From positions 4,402,001 through 4,466,000 of the forward strand of contig CM057057.1 in NCBI GenBank assembly GCA_029945375.1: DNA of 64,000 nucleotides. The letters are read 5' to 3'. Position numbers and translations under genes: made by a program. A model generated the notes under the pieces. That model saw only the letters and a list, made by a program, of their open reading frames with translations, was not told where the DNA came from and made no database searches. The number at the start of each line of letters is the position of its first letter. Positions within the stretch are counted from its first letter, which is position 1. This DNA comes from Agaricus subrufescens. Taxonomy: Eukaryota; Basidiomycota; Agaricomycetes; Agaricales; Agaricaceae. This document shows positions 36,160 to 47,976 of this stretch, piece after piece.

Positions 36160-36979
36160 CCCCCGGATTCGATCGATACCGCGCTCACCACACTCTGGTC
36201 AGTTACACTCAGGCTATTGTTCGGCCACGGTTACAATTATTGTTATCATATCGTCTTTCCTTGGCTGGTGCCCCTGTCGATTTCCTATGGTTCCTGGTGT
36301 TTCAGTTATGAAGCAAGGCCGAGAATCCATATTTCCGTTTGGATTTTAATTATTGTATTCCAACTTTGCCCGGATATCAATTGCGCGTTCGGAGCCAAGT
36401 GGCATTGTTTTGTGCATTTGTGATGGACAGCACAGTACATCGGACCTCAGTACTGTGCATGGGGTCATAATTATAATGTGCTGGTTTTTCCCGTTTCCCG
36501 ACGACCGTGCCCTCCGATCAACAGGGAACCGTATCCGATTCATGTGGATACATATATCCATCCGTCTCCACACTCCTCCGCCACACCGGTGCTCAGACTA
36601 TAGGCTGTGCACGTATCGCCTCAATCTCGCGCCCACGTTGACATTAGCCACCCTTGTCAGCATCACATCATTATTCGGTCATTCTTTGATCGGGTGTCAA
36701 TTTGTGATACCGAGCAACTGTTCCTATAATGTCGTACCACGCTAGCCTCAAGTTTCGAGTCTCGGCGCAAAATTCCTATTGGTTCAAGATGACTCATGGA
36801 CTCGGGAATTTTGTTATTGTGTTACAAGATTGTCTTCTAGTCGGTTAACCTATTTTTGTGCCTCTTCCCTCTCTGTATTTATTTATCCTCACCATTCCAT
36901 TCATCATCTTGAATCGGTGTTGGATATAACTCACGAGTTTGTTTGCTTTGTTTGTCTCCATGCTTTTTTTTTTATCCTC

Positions 36980-37011
<32 letters not shown>

Positions 37012-37658
37012 GTTTTCGGCTTTTTGCTATATCCGCCAATGATTCTATTGATTTCCAAGTCATGTAATATATATATCAACTCTACTCTTCATACCCACAA
37101 TTCGGGACTAACTTACTGATTATTTTTGGATTGCATCGTAAATACGTTTTCTTCGAATGAGCGGTCGGCATTATCAGCGAATGTATTAGACTGGTGTATA
37201 AATACAACTTCGAGATCCATTCAAATTCTACAAAATGGACGACAAAAGCTGTCTCATGTCGCTGTGCTGTCGTAAAGAACTCTTGGCCATGTACGTGAAG
37301 AAGTAGCGAATTTGACTATCTGGTTCGGGTATTCAAGGACTGTCACAATTTGATAGGACGAATTTCTACGGTTGCTTTCTAGTCTTGTTGTTTCTTGAAT
37401 GCGCGATTCCATTGCTCACATTACCTGGATACCAGAATGTTTTTTGTTTGGAATGACTGTAGAATTAACTCGACGACAAATACTACCGTGACAAGAAAGG
37501 GAGGAAATCCGAGTCGGCCAGAAGTAATGACCAATGTGATTGCGGCTGCAAATACCAAAGCAGAGAGATCAGAAGCGATTGTATGTGGCTAGGTGTTATG
37601 TGAATGCAAAATTAATTATCAGGTATAAATGGGCCAGTCCTCTGGCCCCAATTATGAA
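36160..37658. other. intergenic between MYB gene and SGT2
   Basis: About 1.5 kb between convergent genes. It contains a (CTTT)n microsatellite near 36979-37011, a T-run just before it (36965-36973), and AT-rich sequence. Short frames here (72-130 codons, e.g. 36353-36745) start at non-ATG codons or have no family resemblance. Probably 3' UTRs plus spacer. Confidence 0.4.
36979..37011. repeat. (CTTT)n microsatellite
   Basis: About eight uninterrupted tetranucleotide units (ctttctttcttt...) on the + strand, preceded by a T-run. It lies in a non-coding spacer. Confidence 0.9.
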
Positions 37659-38916
37659 TTAATGCTTATCAGGTGCTCCGCCCGCATCCGCACCTCCACC
37701 CGCACCGGCACCCGCGCCGCCGCCGAATGCACCCCCAAGTTGCGAAGCCCTGATACTAGGCATTAGATACAAATGGCAAGTAGCTGTTCAGACATACATG
37801 TCTCTAAGTTCTGGGTTTGTCATTAGTTCTTGCATCGAAGGTAGATTGCCGGATTGTACTCTGTCCATCTGGGAAAAAAATCAGAAGAGGGACTATAAGG
37901 GCTTTTAGTATGCATTACCATGCCGGCCAGTGCAGGATTCTGCATCAGCCGTTCAAGTCCACCATTAGCAGCCATTTGCTGAGCCATCTGCATAACTTGA
38001 GGATTGTTCATGAGGCTTGCAAAGTCCATGCCTCCGCCTCCACCTCCACCCAAGTTCCTGAACATGTCCGCTAAACCACCGCCTGTCCCAGCACCAGCAC
38101 CAGCACCCGCACCCGCATTATCTGCCTCTCTCGAAGATACACTATCACCAGAGGAAACCTTGGCCTTTGCATTCGCGAGGCCGGATTTGAGACCGCTGTT
38201 ATTAGGATCGACTCCCAAACCACGTTCAAAGGCGGCAACGGCGGCCTTGAAGTCTCCGAGAGAGTACTGAGCATGTCTGTGAATAACAGAATGAAGGTGA
38301 AGTAGTGCGCAGTTTGAATATGATTTATACCTACCCTAAACGATGATAAGCTTTAGAGAAGGAGGCATCAACTTTGATGGCAGCATTTGCGTCGCCGATA
38401 GCGGAGAGATGGTCGCCTTTACTCGAATACGCCGCAGCACGATTAGAATAAAACACGGGATTCGTGCCGTCGAGTGCAATAGCCTTGTTATACATTTCTA
38501 TTGCCTCGTCGTATTTTTTACTCGACATGAGGGCGTTTCCTTCTTGCTTCATCTTGTCTGCCTTGGCCTTGTCTTCCGCCGTAGGAGCCTTCGAGGCCGA
38601 TGTATCTGCAGGCTGCGAGCGGGAGCCCACTTTTTCTCGAGTTTTCATATACACATCGAAGATGCTCTGCAACGTGGTGGGCTTTACGGAGAGCTTCTCT
38701 ACTTGCTCTTGATTCGAAGGATCGACGCCGAAGGCCTCGCCGATGCACTGGACTGGGTACAGACAGATTAGATAAGTGTTGAATAAGGCACGGCTGAGGC
38801 GGCGTACTGGCTACTTCCAGACTCTCCTGGTCGTCTGATTTTATGGTCCCATCGTTGATGGACTGGTTGAGAAAGTCGATGATGGAGAGGACGAGGCGTT
38901 GCTGTTTTTCCGACAT
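37659..38916 (-). CDS. SGT2: small glutamine-rich TPR co-chaperone Sgt2 (SGTA)
   Basis: Co-chaperone that hands tail-anchored proteins to the GET pathway in the cytosol and contacts Hsp70/Hsp90. Exons: 38916-38808, 38752-38335, 38276-37919, 37868-37798, 37749-37659, giving 348 residues. The N-terminal dimerisation helix pair (VLSIIDFLNQSINDGTI...ESLEVAIQCIGEAFGVD) is followed by three TPR motifs, e.g. ADKMKQEGNALMSSKKYDEA, NPVFYSNRAAAYSSKGDHLS and AYHRLGHAQYSLGDFKAAVA. The C-terminal Gln/Met-rich client-binding part has NNPQVMQMAQQMAANGG and MTNPELRDM, set in Gly/Ala repeats. Start codons of SGT2 and PRP19 are only 88 bp apart, head to head. Confidence 0.95.
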
Positions 38917-39004
38917 GGATGGGTAGAGAGGGAGCGCAAACAAGCGACAACAAGGGAGTGACGCGAACACAAAGCAGCGCAAAGCCGTCGCGTCGTCCCC
39001 AACC

Positions 39005-40634
39005 ATGGTTTTCTGCGCAATTTCTGGCGAGCCTCCCCAGGACCCTGTCGTCTCTGTCAAGTCTGGCCATGTCTACGAGCGCAGACTCATCACAAAATAC
39101 ATCACCGAAAACGGCACAGACCCCATCACCGGCGACAAGCTCGAGGAGTCCGACCTCATAGAACTCAAGGCTTGTCAGTGCCCTTCTCCTCTTTCCGGTT
39201 TATAGCATGCTTACACGTTTAAACAGCTCCCAAAACAGCGCCACCTCGTCCACCCACCCACACCTCCATTCCCGCCCTCCTGCACACCTTGCAAAACGAA
39301 TACGACGCTATTGTCCTTGAGATTTTCTCTACGAGGCAAAAATACAACTCCCTCCGTCAAGAGTTGAGCTATTCCTTGTATGCCCAAGATGCAGCAACCC
39401 GCGTCGTTGCGCGACTAATCCGCGAGCGTGATGCCGCCCGAGAGTCAGTCATAATTTTTTCTTTTGTTGACATTGAACAGTGCACTGATATTACTCACTA
39501 ATCAGGGCGCTGACCAACGTTCAAGCATCAATGGGAATTACACCTTCTGCTGGTGCAGAAAATGGCGACGTTGACATGGTAGAAGGCGAGAGTACGGAGG
39601 GTCTCCCGGCCCCCGTTGTCGCCAAAATCGACGAAACTCATGCTTCTTTGTCTGCCGCTCGCAAGAAGCGCAAACCCCCAACTGGATATGCTACTGCTGC
39701 CGACGTCAAGTCCTATGCCGCCAAGCACACCATCCCATCCCTTCATTCTGCCTCTCCGGCCGGTATCACCTCTCTCGCGGTTTCTCGTCTAAATCCCTCG
39801 CAGTTCCTCACTGGTGGTAATGACAAGATTGTTCAATTCTACGACCGGAGTACAGACAAGGTCCTTGCTTCCCTCAAAGGCCACAGCAAGAAGATCAACC
39901 ATGTCGCGCTTCGTGAACGTGAGGGCGAGCAGACGCTACTCCTCTCTGCTGGTGCGGATAAAATTGCCAAAATTTGGTCCCAGGACACCGCGTCTGGAGA
40001 GTACATCGCCAATTATACTCTCAGAACTCACAAGGGTGAAATATCCGGTCTAGCTGTCCATCCAACTTCGACACTCGCGATTTACTCTTCCCTGGACAAG
40101 ACTTACTCTGTTCACGATTTAACCACTTTCTCCCAGGTCTTCCGCTCAGCACCATCGGAAGAGGCATTCACCTCTCTTGCCGTTCATCCGGATGGCACTC
40201 TCATAGCTATCGGTACACCAGCCTCTACCATTCAAATCTACGATATCCGCACTTGTGCAATCGCTGCCACACTTACTCCGAGCGAGGGTGCACCTTTCAC
40301 TGTCAACACTCTCGCCTTTTCCGAGAACGGATATCACATGCTTGCCCCCGATTCACTCTCGTCGGTGTCCATATGGGACTTGCGCAAGACAAGGAGTACA
40401 CACAGTATTCCTCTCGGTGACGACTTTAAAGTGACCAATGTTACCTATGACCACAGCGCACAATTCTTAGGTGTGGCGGGTAATAATGGCGCAAGGGTCT
40501 TTGCGCACAAGTCTTGGGATGAATTGGTGCGTGTGGAAGAAGGTAGTAGTATCTCTGAGCTTGCATTCGGTGAGCAAGGCAAGGAAATCTGGACTGCAAC
40601 CGGAAGGGAGATCAGAATTTGGGGGTCTGAATAG
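39005..40634 (+). CDS. PRP19: pre-mRNA-processing factor 19, U-box E3 ligase
   Basis: Core subunit of the NineTeen complex, with ubiquitin-ligase and scaffold roles in the activated spliceosome and in DNA repair. Exons 39005-39173, 39227-39443 and 39506-40634 give 504 residues. The U-box fills residues 1-70 (MVFCAISGEPPQDPVVS, GHVYERRLITKYI, DPITGDKLEESDLIELK). It is followed by the Prp19 coiled-coil region (HTLQNEYDAIVLEIFSTRQ, LYAQDAATRVVARLIRERDA) for tetramer formation. The C-terminal WD40 propeller has SRLNPSQFLTGGNDKIVQFY, LKGHSKKINHVAL, GEISGLAVHPTSTLAIYSS and ends REIRIWGSE. Start, length and domain order agree with the family. Confidence 0.97.
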
Positions 40635-41049
40635 TAGGGTTATTTCAATGTTGTTTATGTCTGTACCAAACCTGCTGGTGTGCTTTTACGAGTCATCATT
40701 GCTTGAGAATCATTCCGATTATGAAAGGGGTTGATGATACGTATGTCACTTTCTACCTGAAAATGTGTCGCATTGTGTTCGTGGTTAAGGTACATGAGAG
40801 GGTATCGTATCATAAAACAGAAGAAATAATGATATGAACAGGTGATGGTGGCACGCCTACTGCGTTACTCAAATTCCAGAATGAGCGTCATTGTGTTACA
40901 ACATGTAAGGTGAATCAAAAAAAAAAAAAACAAGAACAAAAACAAATGGACTTGTTACAGCTTAAATTTTTTTTGCAGCTGTTGAGGAATGATGCTAGCA
41001 TCACCGCGCAAAACAAAAAGAGAATGATGGAAGAGAAGAAAGTCTGTGT
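40635..41049. other. intergenic, PRP19 / OPT 3' ends
   Basis: About 415 bases between the stops of two convergent genes, with an A-rich run at 40918-40931 and a T-run at 40968-40974. I see nothing else. Confidence 0.4.
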
Positions 41050-43810
41050 CTATGACCATGAACTAGGTCCAACAGTCGAGCCGGGCGGAATCGCCTTAAA
41101 CGGGATTCCAGCAGCATCAGCGGTTTTCTGCCAGACACTAAAGAAAAGAAGATTGTCAGAACACCATATCTAAGTGATTGTACGAAGAAAAACACTCACG
41201 TGTTACCCCACCAGTCAAGCTGGATACCGCCCTTCGGAAGTCCCAACGCGAAGAACATTAGAAGGACAGCGAACGCCACGCCAGAATCCAGAGCAGCAGA
41301 CAAGATATAATTATATCTCATCCACCACCTGAAGTGGTACTTCCTGATCACATAATTGAAGAGCAAGCCGACAAGCGTCCACGAGATATAGTTGATGCCG
41401 GATGCGGGTGGTATAGCGCCAAGGCCAGCGAAGAAAATCGGGATGTTGACGTAACGCCAGAAGGAAAGTGGGAAGCGGCGGGCCAGTAAGTAGAATGGGA
41501 TGGGTAGGAAGGCACCGATGATGAAGAAGTAGAGGAGGGAGTCGTACTGTGCGCCGGGGCTGAACATCCTTCGGGGACCAATAGCACCCCAAATTAATGA
41601 GGAAGTAGCGAAGGTATTGGTTCCTGGGCAGATAAAGCCGGCCTTTTGTTTAGGAGAACACAAGTCCTCGATATTTTCGAGCATCCAATCTTGCACCGCC
41701 GTAACGACGAAACAGCTTATGCCAGCAGCCACCAGTTGGATAGTGAACATGGTGCGAGGGGGAATCTTCATGTAATGGCCGAGCTTTAGATCACCAACAA
41801 AACCGATAGCTTGATGAGTACTAATGAAGGCGACTGTCTTGAAAAGAACGTTCGCAATTGGACGGCCAGGAAGAATGTACCCTCCAACAAGTTCGTGGAA
41901 GACTTGGGAGGACACTTGTTGATTGGTAATGGCCATGAGCATAGCCAAGGGGATTGCGAGAACAGCACCGATGATGACTCCGACCAGAACAGCCCATGCG
42001 GGCATCTGTGTTGGGAAGACTTCGACGCCAACGCACAAGAGGACGAATGTTATGACACCGACGACACCGTACCACCACAATGGAACTTCGGGGTATGCCA
42101 ACATGAGACGAGAATGGATGTCACGTTCATCTCTGAGGGTGTTCTTGAAACGCTTCACGATATCTTTGCGGAACCAGAGGAAGGTGTGCACAAAGACGGC
42201 AGGAAGCGAAGCGAAAGCGGCGGCATAGGCCATCGCCAAAGTGGTGGACACGAATATAGGGGAGTATTTCGAATACAATTCGGGGTCGAAGATACCATCT
42301 TTGACAACAGCCAGCGGGTTGTAGGGAGCACCAGTGTTGTCCCAAGATCTGAATGAGGAGATAGGGAAAAAGGCGCAGTCGAAGGTATTGGTGACTGTAA
42401 AAAGTGTTATGAGTTATTGAACTTTGGTAAGATCCGTATGCCGACGTACAATACCAGATTGGACAGATGATCCAGAAACAGATTATGAAAGCAATACCCG
42501 TGTTCAGCTCAGACCACCACTAGGAAACAAAAGTTAGAACTTTGGATTAAACCACAACGTAGAAAGAAAACGTACAGGTGTAACGAGGGGATTACCGAAA
42601 AAGGCAATCATACTCCAGTCAAAAGTCAGGATGCTCATTCCCAAACCACTGTTGACACCAAACAACGCGTTCACGACAGGATTGTTTGGGACAATCCAGC
42701 AAATCCAGCTGAACATACTCAGGCCGGTGAAAAGATATCCAGGAATCCAATAGTAGGCAAAGCTTGCTATGAACGCAAAAAGGAAGAAGCGTTCACGGCT
42801 TATGTGGCCAGAATCGGATTGACCGTAATTCTTGTGCAACGTATTGAAAAGAGCTGAGTTGACCAATGCTCCGGGCCATATCATGCTCGACGGCCAGACG
42901 ACAAATTGGCGAAGGAAACCGGCAAATGAATAGCCTATAAGTTGCGAGGAGAGGATAATCATGATCGAATATCCGAAGGTGACCTGCTGTCCGTAGAAGA
43001 CGCGTTGAGTGAGAACTATATCAGTCGCGTAGGCACCGCCGAAAACGACGTTTCCCATGACAGTGATGCAGACATGTTCCTTGATGTTGAAAGGACCGGG
43101 ATTCAACGACCACTTGTAACCAAAAGTGTTGAACCGTGTAGTTGGTAGGATGCGTTCGAGTAGTTTGCCGAAAGGAAGAGACACCAACTGAATTACAATG
43201 CCGGTGATGAAGACAGTTGGATCTGAATCGTGATGTTATTTTAAGAAACCAGTGCGATGTTTGGTAGGCTTACAGCGCAAAGATAAAATCTGGTTTGCTC
43301 CTGAGATGAAAATTGTTACAAAAAGACCAATGAACCACCTTGATATTTGATTAGTCCGGAACTCGAGTGAGGAAACAAAAGAAGACAAACATTCGGAAAG
43401 TGTTCACCGGCATGGATGGATCATCAATGCTGGAGACAGATGCACGAACTTCAGGATATGGTGATTCGCTGACATTGATTGAGCATAGCATATAAAACTG
43501 AAAGTGCGAGAACTTACTCATCAAACTCAATAGCTGTGGAATTTCTGGATCCTGGTCTCTCTGAGTCAAAACGGGAATCCGTATCGTAATCAGAGTGTCT
43601 GTCATAAGCGTAAATCTTCTTGGCTTGCGCATCCGTTGCCACCGAAAATGTAGAGGAAGGATACGATTTTGTGAGGTCAAGATTGGGGTCGTTAAGATGC
43701 TCCATGAGGAAGTCAACGTCCTCTGGTACGTCTGGTAGTCGCCTGCTGCGGGGAGCCATCATTTCGATGGGCTCAACCGGGCTAGGGAAGCTATGTTTCT
43801 GTTCCTCCAT
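41050..43810 (-). CDS. OPT-family oligopeptide transporter
   Basis: Proton-coupled uptake of small peptides, glutathione or metal chelates across the plasma membrane. Seven exons: 43810-43518, 43468-43391, 43338-43274, 43222-42576, 42519-42450, 42394-41200, 41137-41050, giving 811 residues. It has a soluble acidic N-terminus (PEDVDFLMEHLNDPNLDLTK), then 12-16 hydrophobic segments. Family signatures are present: SLNPGPFNIKEH, DWSMIAFFGNPLVTP, the HYMKIPPRTMF motif, and LGLPKGGIQLDWWGN near the end. These match the OPT (not YSL) clade of fungi. Substrate cannot be deduced. It diverges from the TauD-like gene across 874 bp. Confidence 0.93.
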
Positions 43811-44684
43811 GGCGATGTTTGGCCTACGGGAATGGATGTAGGGGAGGAGCCGCTCGGGAGAGAGGGAGAGACGGGGTATAATCAGCTAAGAATTCGGCAT
43901 GGGCCCTTTATGAAGCCTGAGCGTGGAAGGAGCCGTAACAATTTGATTGATCGTCCATTCTATAGAAAACTCAGTCGGCGGCCAGAAGGGAACTGAGAAC
44001 CGAAAGCGGCCTGGACGAACAATTAGACAATAGTTTTAAAGATATCAGCATGCGGGAGACAATTGATGATGCGGTGCCACAACAAAAACACAGGAGCCGC
44101 ATAAGTGCCACCGCCGAAGAACAGGAGGTGAGCAAAGGCTTCTTTTGAAGCTTGTTCAACACAGAGTTCGTACTGGACTTCAGCGCTCGATTTTGGAGAG
44201 TTATCCGCTGGAAATCGTATCGCTGGAGCCAGCCCGTCATACCGGGTCGAGGTCAGGGTGGGAGCGAAAGCGGGAGATGGAATGATGGGCACAGGTCCTT
44301 TTTGTTTTCCTCATCAGTCACCTGCCCTCGCTTTTTGTCTTTCTCCCGATCCGATCTCCTCCCTCCACACGCTGTCTCGCTGATATGCAATGACGATTTT
44401 CTCCTCGAGGCGCTCGCCTTCTATACCCGCCGTATTGCGCGAGAGTGTCCGGGCTCTCCTATCCTTGTGCGCTGTCTACTCTGTGCAAGTTGAACCTCGC
44501 CAGGGTATTTTTGGAACGGCTGTAGCGGCATCTGATTTAGCAGCACATGATTTAAGTATGGCTTATTCCTGCGTGCTTTAGCGCTGAAATGGCGAAGCTC
44601 ATTCTCACAAATGCTCCATGAGAGGATATTTAATGATACAGTCATTAGCCCGGTTAATTTCTCACCGCTGCCACGTATCAGTAA
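43811..44684. promoter_or_regulatory. divergent intergenic region, OPT / TauD-like gene
   Basis: About 870 bases holding the upstream regions of both flanking genes. A GATA-type element occurs near 44040 (agatatcag). I saw no CACGTG palindrome. A minus-strand frame (44023-44292, 89 codons, begins ATG) is open but resembles no known family; it could lie in the OPT 5' leader. Confidence 0.35.
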
Positions 44685-46107
44685 ATGGCGACAACTACTA
44701 CAACTGTTACGGATGTGGCGTCGGACGCTCCGACTTTACGACTGAGATCCCCCAACGGAACGGACGCCAAGGCAGGCGAAGAGTATCGTTATGCTCACCT
44801 TTTACCTCACTTCTCTGCCGACCGTTACCCTCCTTTGACGCCGTTCGACCACGTTGATCCTGGGTTGCGGGCTCTGAACCTACCGAACCCTCGCGCTTTT
44901 CTTGATCAGGCCTCTAGCGTCTCTGAACTGACCCCTAACATCGGTACAGAAGTCACTGGTGTCAATCTTGCTACTCTCGATGCTTCGGGCCGTGACCAAG
45001 TAGCACTGGAGGTACTTAATCTCTGCTCTAGCTACCGCTACATTGGTGATCACACGCTTTTTTCACACAGGTTGCAAGGCGAGGTCTAATGGTATTCAGA
45101 GACCAACAAGACTTTATTGATCGTGGCCCCGACTTTTACCTTGAGTGGGGCAGGCACTTTGGCCGGTACATAGGTTCTCCTCTGTCAAATACGGACATGG
45201 ATATCTGACATCTTTGTCTATGTGAAAAGATTACACATTCACCCTACCTCGGGTCATCCTGCCGGATATCCAGAAGTCCACCTGGTCTACCGGTACGTGA
45301 CCCATGGTCCGTCCCGCCGAAGTCGCCTTTCTTGATGACTTCTTTATACGCTCAGAGATGCCAACACGACATTTAACTTTGAGATCGAAGCGAGCATTAC
45401 CACCTTGAGCTGGCACTCGGATGTGTCTTATGAATTGCAACCGCCTGGTTTGACAACCTTTTTCCTTCTTTCATCTCCCGATACCGGCGGCGACACCCTG
45501 TTCACTTCCCAAGTGGCAACGCTTAGTCGTTTCTCGCCTCAATTTATTGCATTCCTCCGAACGCTTAAAGCCGTCCATTCTGGAATCGAACAAGCAGACT
45601 TTTCTCGTTCTGGTAAACGTGGTGCCACTGTGCGGCGTGAACCAGTGGAACACGTTCATCCAGTTGTCAGAAGACACCCGGTCACCGGTGCGGAGGCTCT
45701 ATATGTCAATCGTCAGTTCACTCGTAGAATTGTTGGATTGAAACGTGAAGAGTCCGGTATGTAACAAACTGTATTCATGTTGTTTCCCTGAATTCCGGAT
45801 CTAATACAATAACTTACAATCATTGATTATAGATGCGATCTTGAAATTCTTATTTGACCACATCGATAAGAGTGCTGACAACCAAGCTCGTGTCAAGTGG
45901 CGTCCCAACACCGTTGTTTTGTGGGACAATAGGGTCACCGCTCACGTATGTATCAAATAGCCAAAGATCCTTCTATACTAATACTGTCTTTACCAGAGTG
46001 CCGTCGTAGACTTTAAAGAAACGGGAGAACGCCGCCACGGAGCCCGTATTACCCCTCAGGCTGAGCGCCCCATTCCCGCTGCCGATAACCTTGATCTCAG
46101 CGCGTGA
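44685..46107 (+). CDS. TauD/TfdA-family Fe(II)/2-oxoglutarate dioxygenase
   Basis: Predicted alpha-ketoglutarate-dependent dioxygenase of the sulfonate/taurine class (yeast Jlp1 type), releasing sulfite from sulfonates; substrate inferred only from family. Six exons: 44685-45011,45071-45165,45230-45292,45356-45756,45833-45945,45997-46107, giving 369 residues. The family core is clear: ELTPNIGTEVTGVNL, VARRGLMVFRDQQDF, LHIHPTSGHPAGYPEVHLVY. The iron-binding HxD is in LSWHSDVSYELQPPG; the distal His is in LWDNRVTAHSAVVDF; the 2-oxoglutarate Arg follows in ERRHGARIT. All three iron ligands are present. No membrane or secretion signal is seen, so it is probably cytosolic. Confidence 0.92.
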
Positions 46108-46722
46108 ATAATTATAATCTATGTACGAGTATTTCCAAATAAAAAAAAAGAACTGTGTGAGATAAAGTTTGACTCCATCTTTACGCCACCCCTTGTCATC
46201 CAATTGCGCAATCTATCACGCCACTTGCGTCGACCAGAAGAACATGTGATAACTATCGTCTCCTAACATTCTCTTCACCGAAGTTATGTCTATGTGTATT
46301 CAAACGTTTGCGATGTGCCGCGGTAGGCTGTGAGTGTCCTTTTTATGGTTCTTTACGGCTCTTTTTTTATTCAGTGATGACGTCAGTGCCAACGATATGG
46401 ATTAACCGCGCGACCACGAAAGTCAGCGATTCGATTTTCCAGGATTGGATTGACCAACATGAAGGCTCTTTTGATAACTTGTCATCTCAGCATGCCCCCC
46501 TGCAAGAAACGACTCAGGCTGTAACCGAAAAATGGTGTCATGAATAATTAATACGAGAACGTGACAACGCAGGCGTGCTGTTCGAAAGCTATTAAATAAC
46601 AATTGGGGGGGAAAAGATATTGGTGAAGCAGAACAAGGAAAAGCTAAGTAATACGAGAGAGCGAAAAAGACATGCTTCTTCTTGAAAATACATATTATGA
46701 AGACAACAGTCTAATTACTGAA
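46108..46722. other. intergenic between convergent genes
   Basis: About 615 bases between the TauD-like stop and the F-box gene stop. It has a poly-A run at 46139-46149. One plus-strand frame (46308-46547, 79 codons, ATG start) shows no resemblance to anything I know. Otherwise empty. Confidence 0.4.
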
Positions 46723-47976
46723 CTAGTACGATGGTGGAGGGGAATGGAAAAATTGGTTCATGGTAGTGACCGGGCCTGAGAAGTACCATGACCGGATATT
46801 TGGAAACGCTGGTAACAGATTGTGATAAGGAGGGTCGTACACTTCGACTTGGCTTAGGATATGATGGGGTGGCGAGAGCTTAATCCACAAGTCTTTTAAC
46901 GAGGGAGCTACCTGGACCAAGAAGAGCACACGCCGCAACGCTTCCGCGGACATGAATGAGTTTCGGATGCTCAAATGGGTGAGATGGCAAAGGGACCGTT
47001 GCATGAAAGCAACAAAGTCGGCGGTGGGAAAGACATCACCGTGGATGTGAATATAATCCAGCTCCTTGAGATTGGGTGCGGTCAATATGCGAGTGAGATG
47101 GTCATTGAAAACGTCCATTTCTCTAAAGTCGAGAGTCAAGGAGCTGAGGCGGGGAGAAATGATCGGCTGGAGGTCGTAACCATCTTGGCTTGAGTGAGCG
47201 ATATTGTGAAATACGCATTCCTCTATCTTGGGAGCTGAGCGAAGGATTTGGATGCAATCCTTCAGAGAGACTTCCGTCGTTGTCATTTTGACAACATTCG
47301 ACCACAATATGGTGAGTTGATCAAGTGCTATCTCGCGAATTTCTACCCGCTGTAGATGACCGGCATGTTGGAAGAGATCTATGCGAAAGAGCTCCTCGTC
47401 CTCGTCCTCGCCCTCGAAAGGAAGATCACGGGGGACGACGGTGAGTGTCGTGAGGTTGTTGAACCCAGGGTCCTGGAGGGCAATGGGAGGGAGGAGGAGG
47501 CAGTCAGGTGGTAGGCGAGTTCTGAATGTTATACAACGGGAATTGTGCTCAAAGACCGGGGCGAGCAGTATACTGGCCTTGTGATTATGAGTGGCGTGCC
47601 ATGTTTTCCTTTCGTCGCTAGAGCAGTCTATTTCGATCGTGAGGGAAAGACCCCCAGAGCGGTTGAGCCATCCACGTAGAAGAGAAGATTGGACAGCTGC
47701 TTTGTGGGGCACAGCAACCAAGTACACCGAGCTCCAGAGCTCTGGGTCAGTTATAGCAATTTCACGCCAGAAGCGGCAAACAGCTGCGAGAGTGAAGGGA
47801 GTTGTCATGGAGGAAGCGGGCCATTCCATAGACTCATCCCCATGTTGGTCGAGTACGAGCTTCTCGAAAGGGGATTCCGTCAAGGAGGCTTGGAAAATCC
47901 GGCAAATGATCTCGGGGGGAAGGGCGAACATAATTTGCTGGAGGGAAACAGGATGGATGGGGGTGAATGAATTCAT
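46723..47976 (-). CDS. F-box-like protein, intronless
   Basis: Likely substrate adaptor of an SCF ubiquitin ligase. It is a single exon of 417 residues. Start chosen at 47976 (MNSFTPIHPVSLQQ), the first in-frame ATG; upstream codons are open but only GTG-initiated. The F-box core lies near residues 15-65: FALPPEIICRIFQASL, then TLAAVCRFWREIAITDPELW. The rest shows irregular leucine-rich stretches such as PNLKELDYIHIHG and CHLTHLSIRNSFMSAEALRR. Such proteins are a large, rapidly changing family in Agaricomycetes. Lack of introns is unusual beside its neighbours. The target is unknown. Confidence 0.87.
   Translation of the reverse strand: MNSFTPIHPVSLQQIMFALPPEIICRIFQASLTESPFEKLVLDQHGDESMEWPASSMTTPFTLAAVCRFWREIAITDPELWSSVYLVAVPHKAAVQSSLLRGWLNRSGGLSLTIEIDCSSDERKTWHATHNHKASILLAPVFEHNSRCITFRTRLPPDCLLLPPIALQDPGFNNLTTLTVVPRDLPFEGEDEDEELFRIDLFQHAGHLQRVEIREIALDQLTILWSNVVKMTTTEVSLKDCIQILRSAPKIEECVFHNIAHSSQDGYDLQPIISPRLSSLTLDFREMDVFNDHLTRILTAPNLKELDYIHIHGDVFPTADFVAFMQRSLCHLTHLSIRNSFMSAEALRRVLFLVQVAPSLKDLWIKLSPPHHILSQVEVYDPPYHNLLPAFPNIRSWYFSGPVTTMNQFFHSPPPSY

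Noticed and set aside
44023..44292. 89-codon minus-strand ATG frame between OPT and TauD-like genes
   Set aside because: No family resemblance and located in the shared promoter; kept only as a note in the spacer entry.
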